Assembly: GCF_000717595.1 (NCBI RefSeq)
Contig: NZ_JNZO01000019.1
Coordinates: forward strand, 1-64,000
Length of the DNA: 64,000 nucleotides
Direction of reading: 5' to 3'
Source: Streptomyces flavochromogenes
Lineage (GTDB): Bacteria > Actinomycetota > Actinomycetes > Streptomycetales > Streptomycetaceae
Below the pieces are notes generated by a model. The model ran no database searches. It was not told where the DNA came from and saw nothing but the letters and a program-made list of their open reading frames with translations. This document shows, one piece after another, positions 7,769 to 16,948 of the stretch. Position numbers and translations under genes: made by a program. Positions within the stretch are counted from its first letter, which is position 1. Each line of letters begins with the position of its first letter.

Positions 7769-8863
7769 TCAGCCCTCCGCCCCCTTCTCGACGTTCTTCT
7801 GGTCCATGACCCGTCCCTCGCCGGGAGCCAGAGTCGCCAGGATCCGGTCCAGGTCCTCCACCGAGGCGAACTCGACGACGATCTTTCCCTTCTTCTGACC
7901 GAGGTCGACCTTCACCCGGGTCTCGAAGCGGTCCGAAAGACGGGAGGCGAGATCCGTGAGCGCGGGCGAGACCCGGCCACCGGCTCGCGGCTTCGTCGGC
8001 TTGACCGCATCGCCGGGCTCCTCGGAGCCCATGAGGCTCACCATCTCCTCGACCGTACGTACCGAGAGGCCCTCGGAGACGATCCGGTACGCCAGCTTGT
8101 CCTGGGCCTCCGGGTCCTCGACCCCGAGCAGCGCGCGCGCGTGGCCGGCGGAGAGCACGCCGGCGGCGACCCGGCGCTGCACCGGCGGGGAGAGACGCAG
8201 CAGTCGCAGCGTGTTGGAGATCTGCGGGCGGGAGCGCCCGATCCGCTCCGCGAGCTGATCGTGAGTGCAGCCGAAGTCCTTGAGTAGCTGCTCGTAGGCG
8301 TGAGCCTCTTCGATCGCGTTCAGCTGGGCGCGGTGAAGGTTCTCCAGGAGCGCGTCCAGGAGCATCTTCTCGTCGTCGGTGTCCCGGACGATCGCCGGGA
8401 TCCGCTCAAGACCCGCTTCCTTGGACGCCCGAAGACGCCTCTCACCCATGACCAGCTCATAGCCCTCGTCATCGGTCTTGCGCACGACCACGGGCTGGAG
8501 GAGGCCGACCTCCTTGATGGAGACGACGAGCTCCGCCAGGGCGTCCTCGTCGAAGACCTCACGCGGCTGGTGCCGGTTGGGAACGATGGAGTCGAGCGGA
8601 AGCTCGGTGAAGTAGGCACCCGCCGGAGGCTCCGGCCTGACCACCGGCTCTGCGTCGTTCCACGACGAAGCCGACTCCGGAGACTGCGCGCTCTGCGGCA
8701 GCGACGCCAGCTTCGCGGCCGCCACCCCCCGGCCCGCAGGCATGGCGGGGGCGGCACCAGGCGAGGCCACGCCCACGCCACCCGCCGACGACTGCCGTTC
8801 CTGGGGAGCAGCCGGGATCAGCGCACCGAGCCCACGCCCCAATCCCCTACGTCGCTCACTCAC
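7769..8863 (-). CDS. parB: Chromosome-partitioning protein ParB
   Basis: CTP-dependent DNA clamp that loads at parS and spreads to form the segregation complex. 364 residues: ParA-interacting N-terminus RRRGLGRGLGALIP, ParB/Srx CTP-binding domain with PNRHQPREVF and GERRLRASKEAG, a helix-turn-helix (LAERIGRSRPQISNTLRLL), and a C-terminal dimerisation domain. The start is a GTG whose bases overlap the parA stop (GTGA), so the genes are coupled. Five perfect parS sites lie between 4.7 and 10.1 kb. In Streptomyces the complex acts mainly during sporulation. Confidence 0.97.
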   Translation of the reverse strand: MSERRRGLGRGLGALIPAAPQERQSSAGGVGVASPGAAPAMPAGRGVAAAKLASLPQSAQSPESASSWNDAEPVVRPEPPAGAYFTELPLDSIVPNRHQPREVFDEDALAELVVSIKEVGLLQPVVVRKTDDEGYELVMGERRLRASKEAGLERIPAIVRDTDDEKMLLDALLENLHRAQLNAIEEAHAYEQLLKDFGCTHDQLAERIGRSRPQISNTLRLLRLSPPVQRRVAAGVLSAGHARALLGVEDPEAQDKLAYRIVSEGLSVRTVEEMVSLMGSEEPGDAVKPTKPRAGGRVSPALTDLASRLSDRFETRVKVDLGQKKGKIVVEFASVEDLDRILATLAPGEGRVMDQKNVEKGAEG

Positions 8864-9999
8864 TGGATCCCCTCCGACATGCTGCGCTGGTGGTTCTGGT
8901 GCCCGACATGGGCGTGCTGCGGGTCGTAGTGCACGGCCGCCCCCCGCAGGGCGATCTCACGGGCCGCTTCGAGATACGACAGGGCGCCACTGGAGCCCGG
9001 GTCGTAGGTGAGGACCGTCTGTCCGTAGCTCGGTGCCTCCGAGATACGGACGGACCTCGGGATGCTGGTCCGCAGCACCTCCTCGGCGAAGTGGGTACGC
9101 ACCTCGTCGGCGACCTGGGAGGCGAGCCTCGTCCGGCCGTCGTACATGGTGAGCAGGATCGTCGAGACATGGAGCGCCGGGTTGAGGTGCCCCCGGACCA
9201 GGTCGACGTTCCGCAGGAGCTGGCCGAGTCCCTCCAGCGCGTAGTACTCGCACTGGATCGGGATCAGCACCTCGGCTCCGGCCACCATGGCGTTGACCGT
9301 GAGGAGACCGAGCGAGGGCGGGCAGTCGATCAGGATGTAGTCGAGCGGCTGCTCGTAGGCCTGGATCGCCCGCTGCAGGCGGCTCTCACGGGCCACGAGT
9401 GACACCAGCTCGATCTCCGCGCCGGCGAGGTCGATGGTGGCGGGGGCGCAGAACAGGCCCTCGACATCCATGACCGGTTGCACGACTTCGGAGAGCGGCC
9501 TGCTGTCCACGAGAACGTCGTAGATCGAGGGGACCTCGGCGTGGTGGTCGATGCCGAGCGCCGTGGAAGCGTTGCCCTGCGGGTCGAGGTCGATGACCAG
9601 GACCCGGGCCCCGTGCAGGGCGAGGGACGCGGCAAGGTTGACCGTCGTGGTCGTCTTGCCCACGCCGCCCTTCTGATTGGCGACCACCATCACGCGTGTC
9701 TGCGCCGGCCGGGGAAGTCCCTCACCGGCACGACCCAGGGCCTCTACTGCCAGCTGGGCAGCACGACCAATGGGGGTGTCGTCCATCGGGGGCGGTGTTT
9801 CACGTGAAACATCCTCCCCCACCGATTCGGTTCGGGGACCGGGGACCGGATCGGTCATCGGTCCCGCGATGTTGGCGTCGGACCGCAAGGATTCACTCTC
9901 CTCGGCTTCAGGCTCGCGATGGGGAGAGCCTGCCATGCTTTCGGGGTCGTGAACCAGCGAGGCCGGTGGTTCTGTGGGTGAATCCACCTCTGTGGACAT
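8860..9999 (-). CDS. parA: Chromosome-partitioning ATPase ParA
   Basis: Walker-type ATPase, about 379 residues, that drives segregation of ParB-parS complexes. Visible: deviant Walker A KGGVGKTTTT, Walker B LIDCPPSLGLL, and LDPQGNAST. The family-conserved part starts near DDTPIGRAAQLAVEALGRAGEG. I choose the ATG at 9999 (MSTEVDSPTEPP) with GAGGG about 12 bases upstream; an ATG at 9936 (MAGSPHREP) is also possible. The frame stays open far upstream to 10740 but that part overlaps rsmG and is unlikely to be translated. parS site 4 lies inside the N-terminal coding region. Confidence 0.95.
   Translation of the reverse strand: MSTEVDSPTEPPASLVHDPESMAGSPHREPEAEESESLRSDANIAGPMTDPVPGPRTESVGEDVSRETPPPMDDTPIGRAAQLAVEALGRAGEGLPRPAQTRVMVVANQKGGVGKTTTTVNLAASLALHGARVLVIDLDPQGNASTALGIDHHAEVPSIYDVLVDSRPLSEVVQPVMDVEGLFCAPATIDLAGAEIELVSLVARESRLQRAIQAYEQPLDYILIDCPPSLGLLTVNAMVAGAEVLIPIQCEYYALEGLGQLLRNVDLVRGHLNPALHVSTILLTMYDGRTRLASQVADEVRTHFAEEVLRTSIPRSVRISEAPSYGQTVLTYDPGSSGALSYLEAAREIALRGAAVHYDPQHAHVGHQNHQRSMSEGIQ
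9797..9810. other. parS centromere site 4 (inside parA)
   Basis: Perfect GTTTCACGTGAAAC within the variable N-terminal region of parA, read there as VSRET, the same peptide that site 1 encodes in the anti-sigma gene. Confidence 0.95.
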
Positions 10000-10097
10000 C
10001 TCCGTAACCCTCGCGGGTGGGTTGACGCGGGGTCTACGGTCCCGGGGCGTGGCGGCCGCGCGACCGCGGCTGATGATCCCCTGCAGCAGTGAGCGAC

Positions 10098-10111
10098 GTT
10101 TCACGTGAAAC
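10098..10111. other. parS centromere site 5 (parA-rsmG gap)
   Basis: Perfect GTTTCACGTGAAAC in the intergenic region upstream of parA, about 100 bases before its start, where ParB binding could also influence parAB transcription (inference). Confidence 0.95.
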
Positions 10112-10172
10112 ACCATGCCCCTGCTATCCGGCCGGGACCGTTCGACACTCCGAAATGGTACGAATGCGACGC

Positions 10173-10889
10173 TCAGCGGCGTCGACGGGTCTTGCTCGTC
10201 CGGGCGGCCTTGGCGCGCTTGGCTGCGAACCGCACACCACCCGGGCTCTCGCCGACCTCCACCCGCACGACCGTGGACAGCGGATCGACGATCCCCTCGC
10301 CCACCTGCAGCACAGAGGTCTCCACCACACCGAGGCGGGAGAGTGCGGCGCGAGCCCCGCTGATCTCCTCCTCCGCGGTGTCGCCCTTGAGCGCCAGCAT
10401 CTCCCCGTACGGGCGCAGCAGGGGGACTCCCCAGCCGGCCAGCCGGTCGAGCGGCGCCACCGCGCGGGCCGTCACCACATGCACGGGCGTGATCTTGCCG
10501 AGCATCTCCTCCGCGCGCCCGCGGACCACCGTGACGTGGTCGAGGCCGAGCAGCTCGACGACCTCCTGGAGGAAGTTCGTCCGGCGGAGAAGCGGCTCCA
10601 GGAGCGTGATCTTCAGGTCGGGCCGGACCAGCGCCAGCGGGATACCGGGAAGCCCGGCGCCCGAGCCCACGTCGCAGACGGTGACGCCCTCGGGGACGAC
10701 CTCGGAGAGAACGGCACAGTTCAGCAGGTGCCGCTCCCACAGCCGCGGGACCTCACGCGGGCCGATCAGACCGCGCTTCACACCCGCGTCCGCGAGGAGC
10801 TCCGCGTACCGCACGGCCTCCGGGAAGTACTCGCCGAAGACTGTCCGCGCCTGCTCCGGAGCCTCGGGGAGCTCCGCTTCCTCCGTCAC
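10173..10889 (-). CDS. rsmG: 16S rRNA (guanine-527-N7)-methyltransferase RsmG
   Basis: S-adenosylmethionine-dependent methyltransferase for G527 of 16S rRNA; loss is known to give low-level streptomycin resistance in Streptomyces. The SAM motif VCDVGSGAGLPGIPLAL and the RsmG segment LLEPLLRRTNFLQEV are visible, with a very basic C-terminus (RAKAARTSKTRRRR). The GTG start at 10889 (VTEEAELPEAPEQ) follows GGAAGGACGG; an ATG 24 bases further upstream (10913) is possible. Last gene of the rpmH-to-rsmG run, separated from jag by a hairpin. Confidence 0.95.
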   Translation of the reverse strand: MTEEAELPEAPEQARTVFGEYFPEAVRYAELLADAGVKRGLIGPREVPRLWERHLLNCAVLSEVVPEGVTVCDVGSGAGLPGIPLALVRPDLKITLLEPLLRRTNFLQEVVELLGLDHVTVVRGRAEEMLGKITPVHVVTARAVAPLDRLAGWGVPLLRPYGEMLALKGDTAEEEISGARAALSRLGVVETSVLQVGEGIVDPLSTVVRVEVGESPGGVRFAAKRAKAARTSKTRRRR

Positions 10890-10962
10890 GGGAACCGTCC
10901 TTCCGTACCGCACGCATCGTGTGCGGGCGCACTGTGGTGGCTGACTATCAGGCTGACAAAGA

Positions 10963-10992
10963 TCGGCCCCGCCTGCGAACAGACGGGGCCGA
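10963..10992 (-). terminator. Hairpin between jag and rsmG
   Basis: Nine-base-pair stem TCGGCCCCG / CGGGGCCGA with a 12-base loop. It lies after jag and before rsmG on the same strand, so it could end or attenuate the upstream transcript. Confidence 0.65.
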
Positions 10993-11006
10993 CACTACGT
11001 GAGGGT

Positions 11007-11516
11007 TCAGGCCGGGAGAACAACGACGAAGCGCTGCGGCTCCTCGCCCTCGGACTCGCTGCGCAGACCGGCGGCGGCGATCGCGTCGTGCACGACCTTG
11101 CGCTCGAACGGCGTCATCGGGTCCAGCTTGACCGGCTGGCCGGTGGACTTGACCTCGCCCGCGGCCTTGGCGCCCAGCTCGGCGAGCTCGGCGCGCTTCT
11201 TGGCGCGGAATCCGGCGATGTCGAGCATCAGACGGCTGCGGTCACCGGTCTCCCGGTGCACGGCCAGGCGGGTCAGCTCCTGGAGCGCCTCCAGGACCTC
11301 GCCGTCGCGGCCCACGAGCTTCTGCAGCTCACGAGCCGAGTCGCTGATGATCGAGACCGCGGCCCGGTCCGCCTCGACGTCCATGTCGATGTCGCCGTCG
11401 AGATCGGCGATGTCGAGCAGGCCCTCGAGGTAGTCAGCCGCGATCTCACCCTCCTGCTCCAGGCGGGTCAGGGTGTCGCCACCCTCGGCGGCGGCGGAGG
11501 TGGTGCCTTCCGTCAC
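11007..11516 (-). CDS. jag: Jag/KhpB family RNA-binding protein (KH and R3H domains)
   Basis: 169 residues. An acidic N-terminal third, a KH-like middle (RELQKLVGRDGEVLEALQELTRLAVHRETG) and a C-terminal R3H domain (FERKVVHDAIAAAGLRSESEG). The family binds RNA and is linked to cell elongation and division in Gram-positive bacteria. The Jag N-terminal domain of Firmicutes is absent, as in other actinobacteria. GTG start at 11516, 29 bases after the yidC stop in the same operon. Confidence 0.92.
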   Translation of the reverse strand: MTEGTTSAAAEGGDTLTRLEQEGEIAADYLEGLLDIADLDGDIDMDVEADRAAVSIISDSARELQKLVGRDGEVLEALQELTRLAVHRETGDRSRLMLDIAGFRAKKRAELAELGAKAAGEVKSTGQPVKLDPMTPFERKVVHDAIAAAGLRSESEGEEPQRFVVVLPA

Positions 11517-11545
11517 GGATGGACTCCTTCTTGCTTCGGCGAGGC

Positions 11546-12871
11546 TTACTTCTTGGAGGACGGGTGCTTGGGCCGCTGCTGGCCCTTGCGCTGACCGGAC
11601 TTGCCCTGCTGACGGGACCCTCCGGAGTTGGCGCGGGGACGCGCGGGCTTGTCGCCCTGGGCCTCGCCCTTCGGCTCTTCCGCAGCGGCGGCCTTGGCCG
11701 ACTCCTGGGGCTTCTTCTCGAGCGAGGTGGTCGGCGCTTCATCGGCGGCCGGCTCGGAAGCTTCCTCGGTGTCCTTCGCCATGGCGTGCTGGGCCGCGGC
11801 GGCCTGGCGCTGGGCCTTGGTCTGGCGCTTGGGCTGCTGGCGCTTGGCGGCGGAACCGCCCTCGGCCTCGGCCACGATCGTGTCGCTCTTGATCACGGTG
11901 CCGTCGGCCTGGGCGGCGAACCCGGCCTTGGTCAGACCCGCGAAGAAGCGGCGCTCGTTCTCGTTGCGGTCACTGCCCTTGGCGACGATGACCTTGACGA
12001 TGTTCTTCCGGCGACGGCCACGGACCTCTTCGTGCTGCGTGATGCTCTTCAGCAGACGCTGGAGGTAGGAGTCCTGCGCCTTGCTGCCCGGGGTCGGGTT
12101 CTGGTTGATCACGTACATCTGCTGGCCCATGGTCCACACGTTGGTGGTCAGCCAGTAGACGAGGACACCGACGGGGAAGTTGATACCCATGACGGCGAAG
12201 ATCACCGGGAAGATGTACATGAGCATCTTCTGCTGCTGCATGTACGGCGTCTTCACCGAGAGGTCGACGTTCTTCATCATCAGCTGGCGCTGAGTGAAGA
12301 ACTGCGAGGCCGACATCAGGATGATCATGACCGCGGTGACGATGCGGACCGAGGTCAGCGAGGCGTCGAGCGCGGCGACCTCGGCGGCCGAGTCGGTGAA
12401 CTTCGACGCGAGCGGGGCACCGAAGATGTGGGCCTGACGGGCGCTGGCGAGCAGCTGGTCGTCGATGACGCCGATGGTCTTGCCCGAGGCGATGCTGGAG
12501 AGCACGTGGTACAGGGCGAAGAAGAACGGCGACTGCGCCAGGATGGGAAGGCACGAGGAGAGCGGGTTGGTGCCCGTCTCCTTGTACAGCTTCATCATCT
12601 CTTCGGACTGACGCTGCTTGTCGCTCTTGTAGCGCTCCTGGATCGCCTTCATCTTCGGCTGGAGCGCCTGCATGTTCCGCGTCGACTTGATCTGCTTGAC
12701 GAACAGCGGGATCAGACAGATACGGATCAGCACCACGAGGGACACGATGGAAAGGCCCCAGGCCCAGCCCGTGTCAGGACCGAAGATCGCCCCGTACACC
12801 TTGTGGAACTGGACGATCACCCATGAGACAGGTGTGGTGATGAAGCTGAACAGACTGGCAATCGTGTCCAC
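11546..12871 (-). CDS. yidC: Membrane protein insertase YidC
   Basis: Inserts membrane proteins alone or with SecYEG. 441 residues: a Gram-positive-type YidC core with five membrane segments and the conserved groove arginine in the first conserved helix ([13 protein letters not shown]). The [22 protein letters not shown] cytoplasmic hairpin is visible (quoted in part). The last ~170 residues are a hydrophilic Lys/Ala/Gln-rich tail ending KHPSSKK, suited to ribosome binding. GTG start at 12871, three bases after the yidD stop. Confidence 0.96.
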   Translation of the reverse strand: MDTIASLFSFITTPVSWVIVQFHKVYGAIFGPDTGWAWGLSIVSLVVLIRICLIPLFVKQIKSTRNMQALQPKMKAIQERYKSDKQRQSEEMMKLYKETGTNPLSSCLPILAQSPFFFALYHVLSSIASGKTIGVIDDQLLASARQAHIFGAPLASKFTDSAAEVAALDASLTSVRIVTAVMIILMSASQFFTQRQLMMKNVDLSVKTPYMQQQKMLMYIFPVIFAVMGINFPVGVLVYWLTTNVWTMGQQMYVINQNPTPGSKAQDSYLQRLLKSITQHEEVRGRRRKNIVKVIVAKGSDRNENERRFFAGLTKAGFAAQADGTVIKSDTIVAEAEGGSAAKRQQPKRQTKAQRQAAAAQHAMAKDTEEASEPAADEAPTTSLEKKPQESAKAAAAEEPKGEAQGDKPARPRANSGGSRQQGKSGQRKGQQRPKHPSSKK

Positions 12872-12874
12872 TAA

Positions 12875-13201
12875 TCAGGCTCCTTGAGCATTGGGCGAGG
12901 TCTCTGCGGCCGGGCTCGTCTCGGCGGTGGACCCGCCCTTGTCGCCGCGCAGCGCGTTCCTCAGCATTTCGTGCCAGCGGGGGCGCTTACGCGGGGGGAC
13001 ATGGTCCACACCGCCGGGCGACCACGGGTTGCACCGCAGGATGCGCCAGGCGGTCAGGGCCGTGCCCTTGATCGCGCCATGCCGGTCGATGGCCGTGAAT
13101 CCGTAGTGGGAACACGACGGGTAGTACCGGCAGACGGGCCCGAGGAGCGGGCTGATCGTCCACTGGTACAGCTTGATGAGAGCCAGCAGCGGGTACTTCA
13201 T
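12875..13201 (-). CDS. yidD: Membrane protein insertion efficiency factor YidD
   Basis: 108 residues, small membrane-associated protein that supports YidC-dependent insertion. The signature [11 protein letters not shown] is at about residues 24-34, followed by [21 protein letters not shown] (quoted in part). The ATG start overlaps the rnpA stop by four bases (ATGA), which indicates coupled translation. The last ~25 residues are a variable tail. Confidence 0.96.
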   Translation of the reverse strand: MKYPLLALIKLYQWTISPLLGPVCRYYPSCSHYGFTAIDRHGAIKGTALTAWRILRCNPWSPGGVDHVPPRKRPRWHEMLRNALRGDKGGSTAETSPAAETSPNAQGA

Positions 13202-13569
13202 CGCGCGCCCCCTCCCAGCAGCCGCTGAAGAGCGGCGTCCAGGTCTCGGGCCAGCTGTGCGTGTTCGGCGTCGCCGGCTCCGGGCAACGCCCGTACGACC
13301 ACCAGGCTACCGGGGGGCAGCTCGGTGAGCCGGTCGCGGACGAGGTGGCGCAGACGACGCTTCACTTGGTTGCGTACGACCGCACCGCCCACGGCCTTGC
13401 TCACGACGAAACCCGCACGTGCCGGGGGAGCGCTCTCCCCAGGCGCGTGCGGGTTCGTTGCACCGCTGCGTAGGTGGACGACGAGGAGCGGGCGACCGGC
13501 CCGGCGACCTCGGCGTACCGCGGTTGCGAAGTCCTCGCGCCGCCTCAGCCGATTCTCGGTAGGCAGCAC
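13198..13569 (-). CDS. rnpA: Ribonuclease P protein component
   Basis: 123 residues. Protein cofactor of RNase P, which matures tRNA 5' ends. The RNP motif [16 protein letters not shown] is present, preceded by the typical N-terminus [20 protein letters not shown]. It sits 21 bases after the rpmH stop and overlaps yidD. Confidence 0.96.
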   Translation of the reverse strand: MLPTENRLRRREDFATAVRRGRRAGRPLLVVHLRSGATNPHAPGESAPPARAGFVVSKAVGGAVVRNQVKRRLRHLVRDRLTELPPGSLVVVRALPGAGDAEHAQLARDLDAALQRLLGGGAR

Positions 13570-13590
13570 GTCATGACCTGTTTAAGCGGA

Positions 13591-13728
13591 TCAGGCGGAC
13601 AGCGCCGAGCGACCCTTGGAACGGCGGTTCGCAAGGATGGCGCGACCGGCACGCGTACGCATCCGCAGGCGGAAGCCGTGGGTCTTGGCGCGACGACGGT
13701 TGTTCGGCTGGAAGGTGCGCTTGCTCAC
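13591..13728 (-). CDS. rpmH: 50S ribosomal protein L34
   Basis: 45 residues, highly basic, with the whole L34 pattern: [19 protein letters not shown], then [21 protein letters not shown] start at 13728 with GGAG eight bases upstream. First gene of the leftward operon and divergent from dnaA; the shared region of about 400 bases holds two DnaA boxes. Confidence 0.97.
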   Translation of the reverse strand: MSKRTFQPNNRRRAKTHGFRLRMRTRAGRAILANRRSKGRSALSA

Positions 13729-14125
13729 TCGGGGGCTCCAGAAATGATTCGTAGATGGCGGGACATCGCCTGGCTGTCACCGTGCGCCCACGAGTAGCTC
13801 GCAATACGCCCGAGTGCACCGCTACACGTTCAGAGAACCGTGATCTTTGCCCATCGGAGGCAGGCGGCAGCAGCCATCGACAACTCGACCTGGTCACGGT
13901 ACGCGCGGCTACGCCATCCGGTCAAACCGACCTGTCGCCACCTCCCATTGTGCACAGGCTGTGGACAACAACTTGAACCACGTCAGCCGCCGCGACTACC
14001 GTGGTCGGACTCCACAATCTTTTCCGTTCTGTCCTTACCTGTCCTCACGGGTCCGTCCTCACGGACATCGACCCACCGTCCCCCGAGAACCACACCATCG
14101 TGGGACCTGCGAGAAAGCGTGCCCC
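13729..14125. promoter_or_regulatory. Divergent rpmH-dnaA promoter region with DnaA boxes
   Basis: Gap of 397 bases. TTGTGCACA lies at 13948-13956 and TGTGGACAA (reverse of the preferred TTGTCCACA) at 13960-13968, three bases apart in opposite orientation. DnaA autorepression through two such boxes upstream of dnaA is known in Streptomyces. GTCCTCACGG repeats also occur near 14040-14063. I cannot place the -10 and -35 elements with confidence. Confidence 0.75.
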
Positions 14126-15901
14126 GTGGCTGACGTACCTGCCGATCTTGCCGCAGTGTGGCCACGCGTCCTCGAGCATCTCCTCGCAGAGGGCCAGCAG
14201 GGAATCGAGTCCAAGGACAAGCAGTGGATCGAGCGCTGCCAGCCCCTCGCCCTGGTCGCCGACACGGCGCTCCTCGCCGTACCCAACGAGTGGGGCAAGC
14301 GCGTCCTCGAGGGCCGGCTCGCCCCGCTGATCAGCGAGACCCTCAGCCGTGAGTGCGGCCGCCCGATCCGGATCGCGATCACCGTCGACGACTCCGTCGG
14401 CGAGCCCACCCCGCCGGCGCCTCCGCTCCAGCCGTCGCAGCCCCGCTACGACGAGCGCCAGCAGCCCGAGCCGTACGAGAAGTACGACGGCGGGTACGGC
14501 CACCGGCCGATGCCCGACGACGGGCTGCCCACCGCCCGCCCGGCCTACCCGGACTACTCGCAGCAGCGCCCCGACCCCGGCGCCTGGCCGCGCACCCAGG
14601 AGGACCTGTCCTGGCAGCAGCCCCGGCTGGGCGGCTACCAGGAGCGTGCTCCGTACACCGGCCCGACCGGCCCCGAGCAGTCCCGGCCGTCGCGGTACGA
14701 CGAGCCGCCCCGGGGCTACGAGCAGCAGCGGCCCGAGCGCGCCGAGCTGCCCGACCCGCAGAACCACGGCGCACGTCCCGGCCCCCGGCCCGGCGGTCCT
14801 GGGGGCGGCGGCCCGGGCGGCGGCCACGGTTCCTCCACCGCGCAGGGCGCCGGCGCGCCCGGTGAGCAGCACGCGCGGCTGAACCCCAAGTACCTCTTCG
14901 ACACCTTCGTCATCGGTTCCTCGAACCGCTTCGCGCACGCGGCCGCGGTCGCGGTGGCCGAGGCGCCGGCGAAGGCGTACAACCCGCTCTTCATCTACGG
15001 GGAGTCGGGCCTCGGCAAGACCCATCTCCTGCACGCGATCGGGCACTACGCGCGGAGCCTCTACCCGGGCACGCGCGTGCGGTACGTGAGCTCGGAGGAG
15101 TTCACGAACGAGTTCATCAACTCGATCCGCGACGGCAAGGGCGACGCCTTCCGCAAGCGCTACCGCGATGTGGACATCCTGCTCGTCGACGACATCCAGT
15201 TCCTCGCGAGCAAGGAGTCGACGCAGGAGGAGTTCTTCCACACCTTCAACACCCTCCACAACGCGAACAAGCAGATCGTGCTCTCCTCGGACCGGCCGCC
15301 CAAGCAGCTGGTGACCCTGGAGGACCGGCTCCGCAACCGTTTCGAGTGGGGCCTCACCACCGATGTGCAGCCGCCGGAGCTGGAGACGCGTATCGCGATC
15401 CTCCGCAAGAAGGCGGTGCAGGAGCAGCTCAACGCCCCGCCGGAGGTGCTGGAGTTCATCGCGTCCCGGATCTCGCGGAACATCCGTGAGCTGGAGGGCG
15501 CGTTGATCCGGGTGACGGCCTTCGCGAGCCTCAACCGGCAGCCGGTGGACCTCGGGCTCACCGAGATCGTCCTCAAGGACCTGATCCCGGGCGGCGAGGA
15601 CTCGTCGCCGGAGATCACGGCACCGGCCATCATGGCGGCCACCGCCGACTACTTCGGTCTGACGGTGGAGGACCTCTGCGGATCCTCGCGCAGCCGCGTC
15701 CTGGTGACGGCCCGGCAGATCGCCATGTATCTGTGCCGCGAGCTCACGGACCTGTCGCTGCCGAAGATCGGCGCGCAGTTCGGCGGCCGTGACCACACGA
15801 CGGTGATGCACGCGGACCGGAAGATCCGCGCGCTGATGGCGGAGCGGCGCTCCATCTACAACCAGGTCACCGAGCTCACCAACCGCATCAAGAACGGCTG
15901 A
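14126..15901 (+). CDS. dnaA: Chromosomal replication initiator DnaA
   Basis: Binds DnaA boxes in oriC and opens the origin. 591 residues from the GTG at 14126 (preceded by GAGAAAG). Domain [20 protein letters not shown]. Domain II: a long Pro/Gln/Tyr/Gly/Arg-rich linker, about residues 90-245, characteristic of Streptomyces. Domain III: AAA+ with Walker [12 protein letters not shown] and Walker [10 protein letters not shown]. Domain IV: DNA-binding signature [15 protein letters not shown]. At 591 residues it is somewhat shorter than the 656-residue S. coelicolor protein, the difference being in the linker. The frame upstream to 13847 crosses the promoter and is not used. Confidence 0.97.
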   Translation: MADVPADLAAVWPRVLEHLLAEGQQGIESKDKQWIERCQPLALVADTALLAVPNEWGKRVLEGRLAPLISETLSRECGRPIRIAITVDDSVGEPTPPAPPLQPSQPRYDERQQPEPYEKYDGGYGHRPMPDDGLPTARPAYPDYSQQRPDPGAWPRTQEDLSWQQPRLGGYQERAPYTGPTGPEQSRPSRYDEPPRGYEQQRPERAELPDPQNHGARPGPRPGGPGGGGPGGGHGSSTAQGAGAPGEQHARLNPKYLFDTFVIGSSNRFAHAAAVAVAEAPAKAYNPLFIYGESGLGKTHLLHAIGHYARSLYPGTRVRYVSSEEFTNEFINSIRDGKGDAFRKRYRDVDILLVDDIQFLASKESTQEEFFHTFNTLHNANKQIVLSSDRPPKQLVTLEDRLRNRFEWGLTTDVQPPELETRIAILRKKAVQEQLNAPPEVLEFIASRISRNIRELEGALIRVTAFASLNRQPVDLGLTEIVLKDLIPGGEDSSPEITAPAIMAATADYFGLTVEDLCGSSRSRVLVTARQIAMYLCRELTDLSLPKIGAQFGGRDHTTVMHADRKIRALMAERRSIYNQVTELTNRIKNG

Positions 15902-15924
15902 CAGCCGGCTGCGGCCGGCCTCCG

Positions 15925-15958
15925 AAGGGCGCCCCGGGACACCTCCCGGGGCGCCCTT
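15925..15958 (+). terminator. dnaA terminator
   Basis: Perfect 15-base-pair stem AAGGGCGCCCCGGGA / TCCCGGGGCGCCCTT with a CACC loop, 23 bases after the dnaA stop. Confidence 0.85.
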
Positions 15959-15974
15959 CGGCATTCCCGAACTC

Positions 15975-16157
15975 CCTGAGGCGGTCCTGAGGCGGTCCTG
16001 AGGCGGCCGTGCGGCGGTCCCGAGGCAGTCGTGCGGCCGTCCTAAGGCAGCGTGCGGCCGTCCTGAGGCTTCCCTCCGGCTCTTCCCAAGTCCTCCTGGC
16101 GCCGCCGTAAGGCTGTCCCCGAGACCTTCCGGAAGGCTTCCCGAGCCCTCCGGAGGG
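15975..16157. repeat. Short direct repeats and palindromes between dnaA and oriC
   Basis: CCTGAGGCGGT occurs at 15975-15985 and 15986-15996, with a partial third copy to 16006. GTGCGGCCGTCCT occurs at 16031-16043 and 16052-16064. Two 12-base palindromes follow, CCTTCCGGAAGG at 16125-16136 and CCCTCCGGAGGG at 16146-16157. No open reading frame of interest and no DnaA box is seen in this stretch. Confidence 0.7.
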
Positions 16158-16199
16158 CGCCGAAGAGCCCTCCCGGAGTCCTCTCGGAGCGCTTGCAAC

Positions 16200-16948
16200 C
16201 CCCGGTCGGCACCCCGTCCGGGGGGCGAGCTGTTCGATTACTCCGTTCCGGTGGCGGGTTCTCCACAGATTGCGGGATGATCTCCCGTCCACAGGGTGGG
16301 GACTGTCGAGTTATCCGGATTGTGTCCACAGGCCGGACTGCTGACAGATCATCACCCCAGGTCAGACCCTTGTGGAATTGTTGGTAAAAGATCTCCACAG
16401 GCTGTGGACAGAACTTTCGTCCACAGGGGCTCCCGAAGGTTGTCCACTGGCTGCCCACAGGGACGGGTCCGTTGCCCACAGCTTCTCCACACCCCTGTCC
16501 ACTGTTCGGCAACGAATCGCCCCCTCTCACCGCGTCGAGTGAAAGCCGTCACACCAAGGAGGACGGTTGGGCTGTGGGGAACGTGGGTAAAGCTGGGGAC
16601 AGCGCTGGGGAGAACTCCCCATGGCCTGTGTATCGGGTGTGCAGAACTTTCGGGTGTCCACAGAGAACCCCAGTTGTCCACCGGCTCCACCCACAGGCGC
16701 AGTGGACAAAAAACCGGGTCTGACCTGCGAAAACGACGTTATCCACCGTTTCCACAGGCCCTACTACTACTCCCACTTAGAGTTAGCTAGGAATCCGCTT
16801 CGAAGTGGGGCCTGTGCACAACTCGGCGCCGGAGCTCCGACGCGCTCTTGTCGCGACTTGACCCCGAGCAGCACCGAGTGTCGGCGGCGTACGTCAGACT
16901 GGTTCCCGCAGTCGACGAAGAGCCAGCAACAAGCAGGAGGCGGTTCCG
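16200..16948. other. oriC: Chromosomal replication origin oriC
   Basis: Non-coding dnaA-dnaN gap with DnaA boxes in both orientations and several variants. Examples: TTCTCCACA 16259-16267, CCGTCCACA 16285-16293, GTGTCCACA 16322-16330, ATCTCCACA 16391-16399, TGTGGACAG 16403-16411, TCGTCCACA 16417-16425, TTGTCCACT 16440-16448, TTGCCCACA 16472-16480, TTCTCCACA 16483-16491, GTGTCCACA 16654-16662, TTGTCCACC 16674-16682, AGTGGACAA 16701-16709, TTATCCACC 16739-16747, TGTGCACAA 16813-16821. Streptomyces oriC is known to hold about 19 such boxes with the TTGTCCACA consensus. The region is less GC-rich than its surroundings, especially around 16720-16800. Confidence 0.95.

Noticed and set aside
10000..10740. 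Extension of parA upstream to 626 codons
   Set aside because: It overlaps rsmG in another frame and passes through parS site 5; parA homologues start near 9999 or later.
15960..16200. Possible CRISPR-like array from the repeated CCTGAGGCGGT units
   Set aside because: Units are 11 bases, adjacent without unique spacers, and no cas gene is near.
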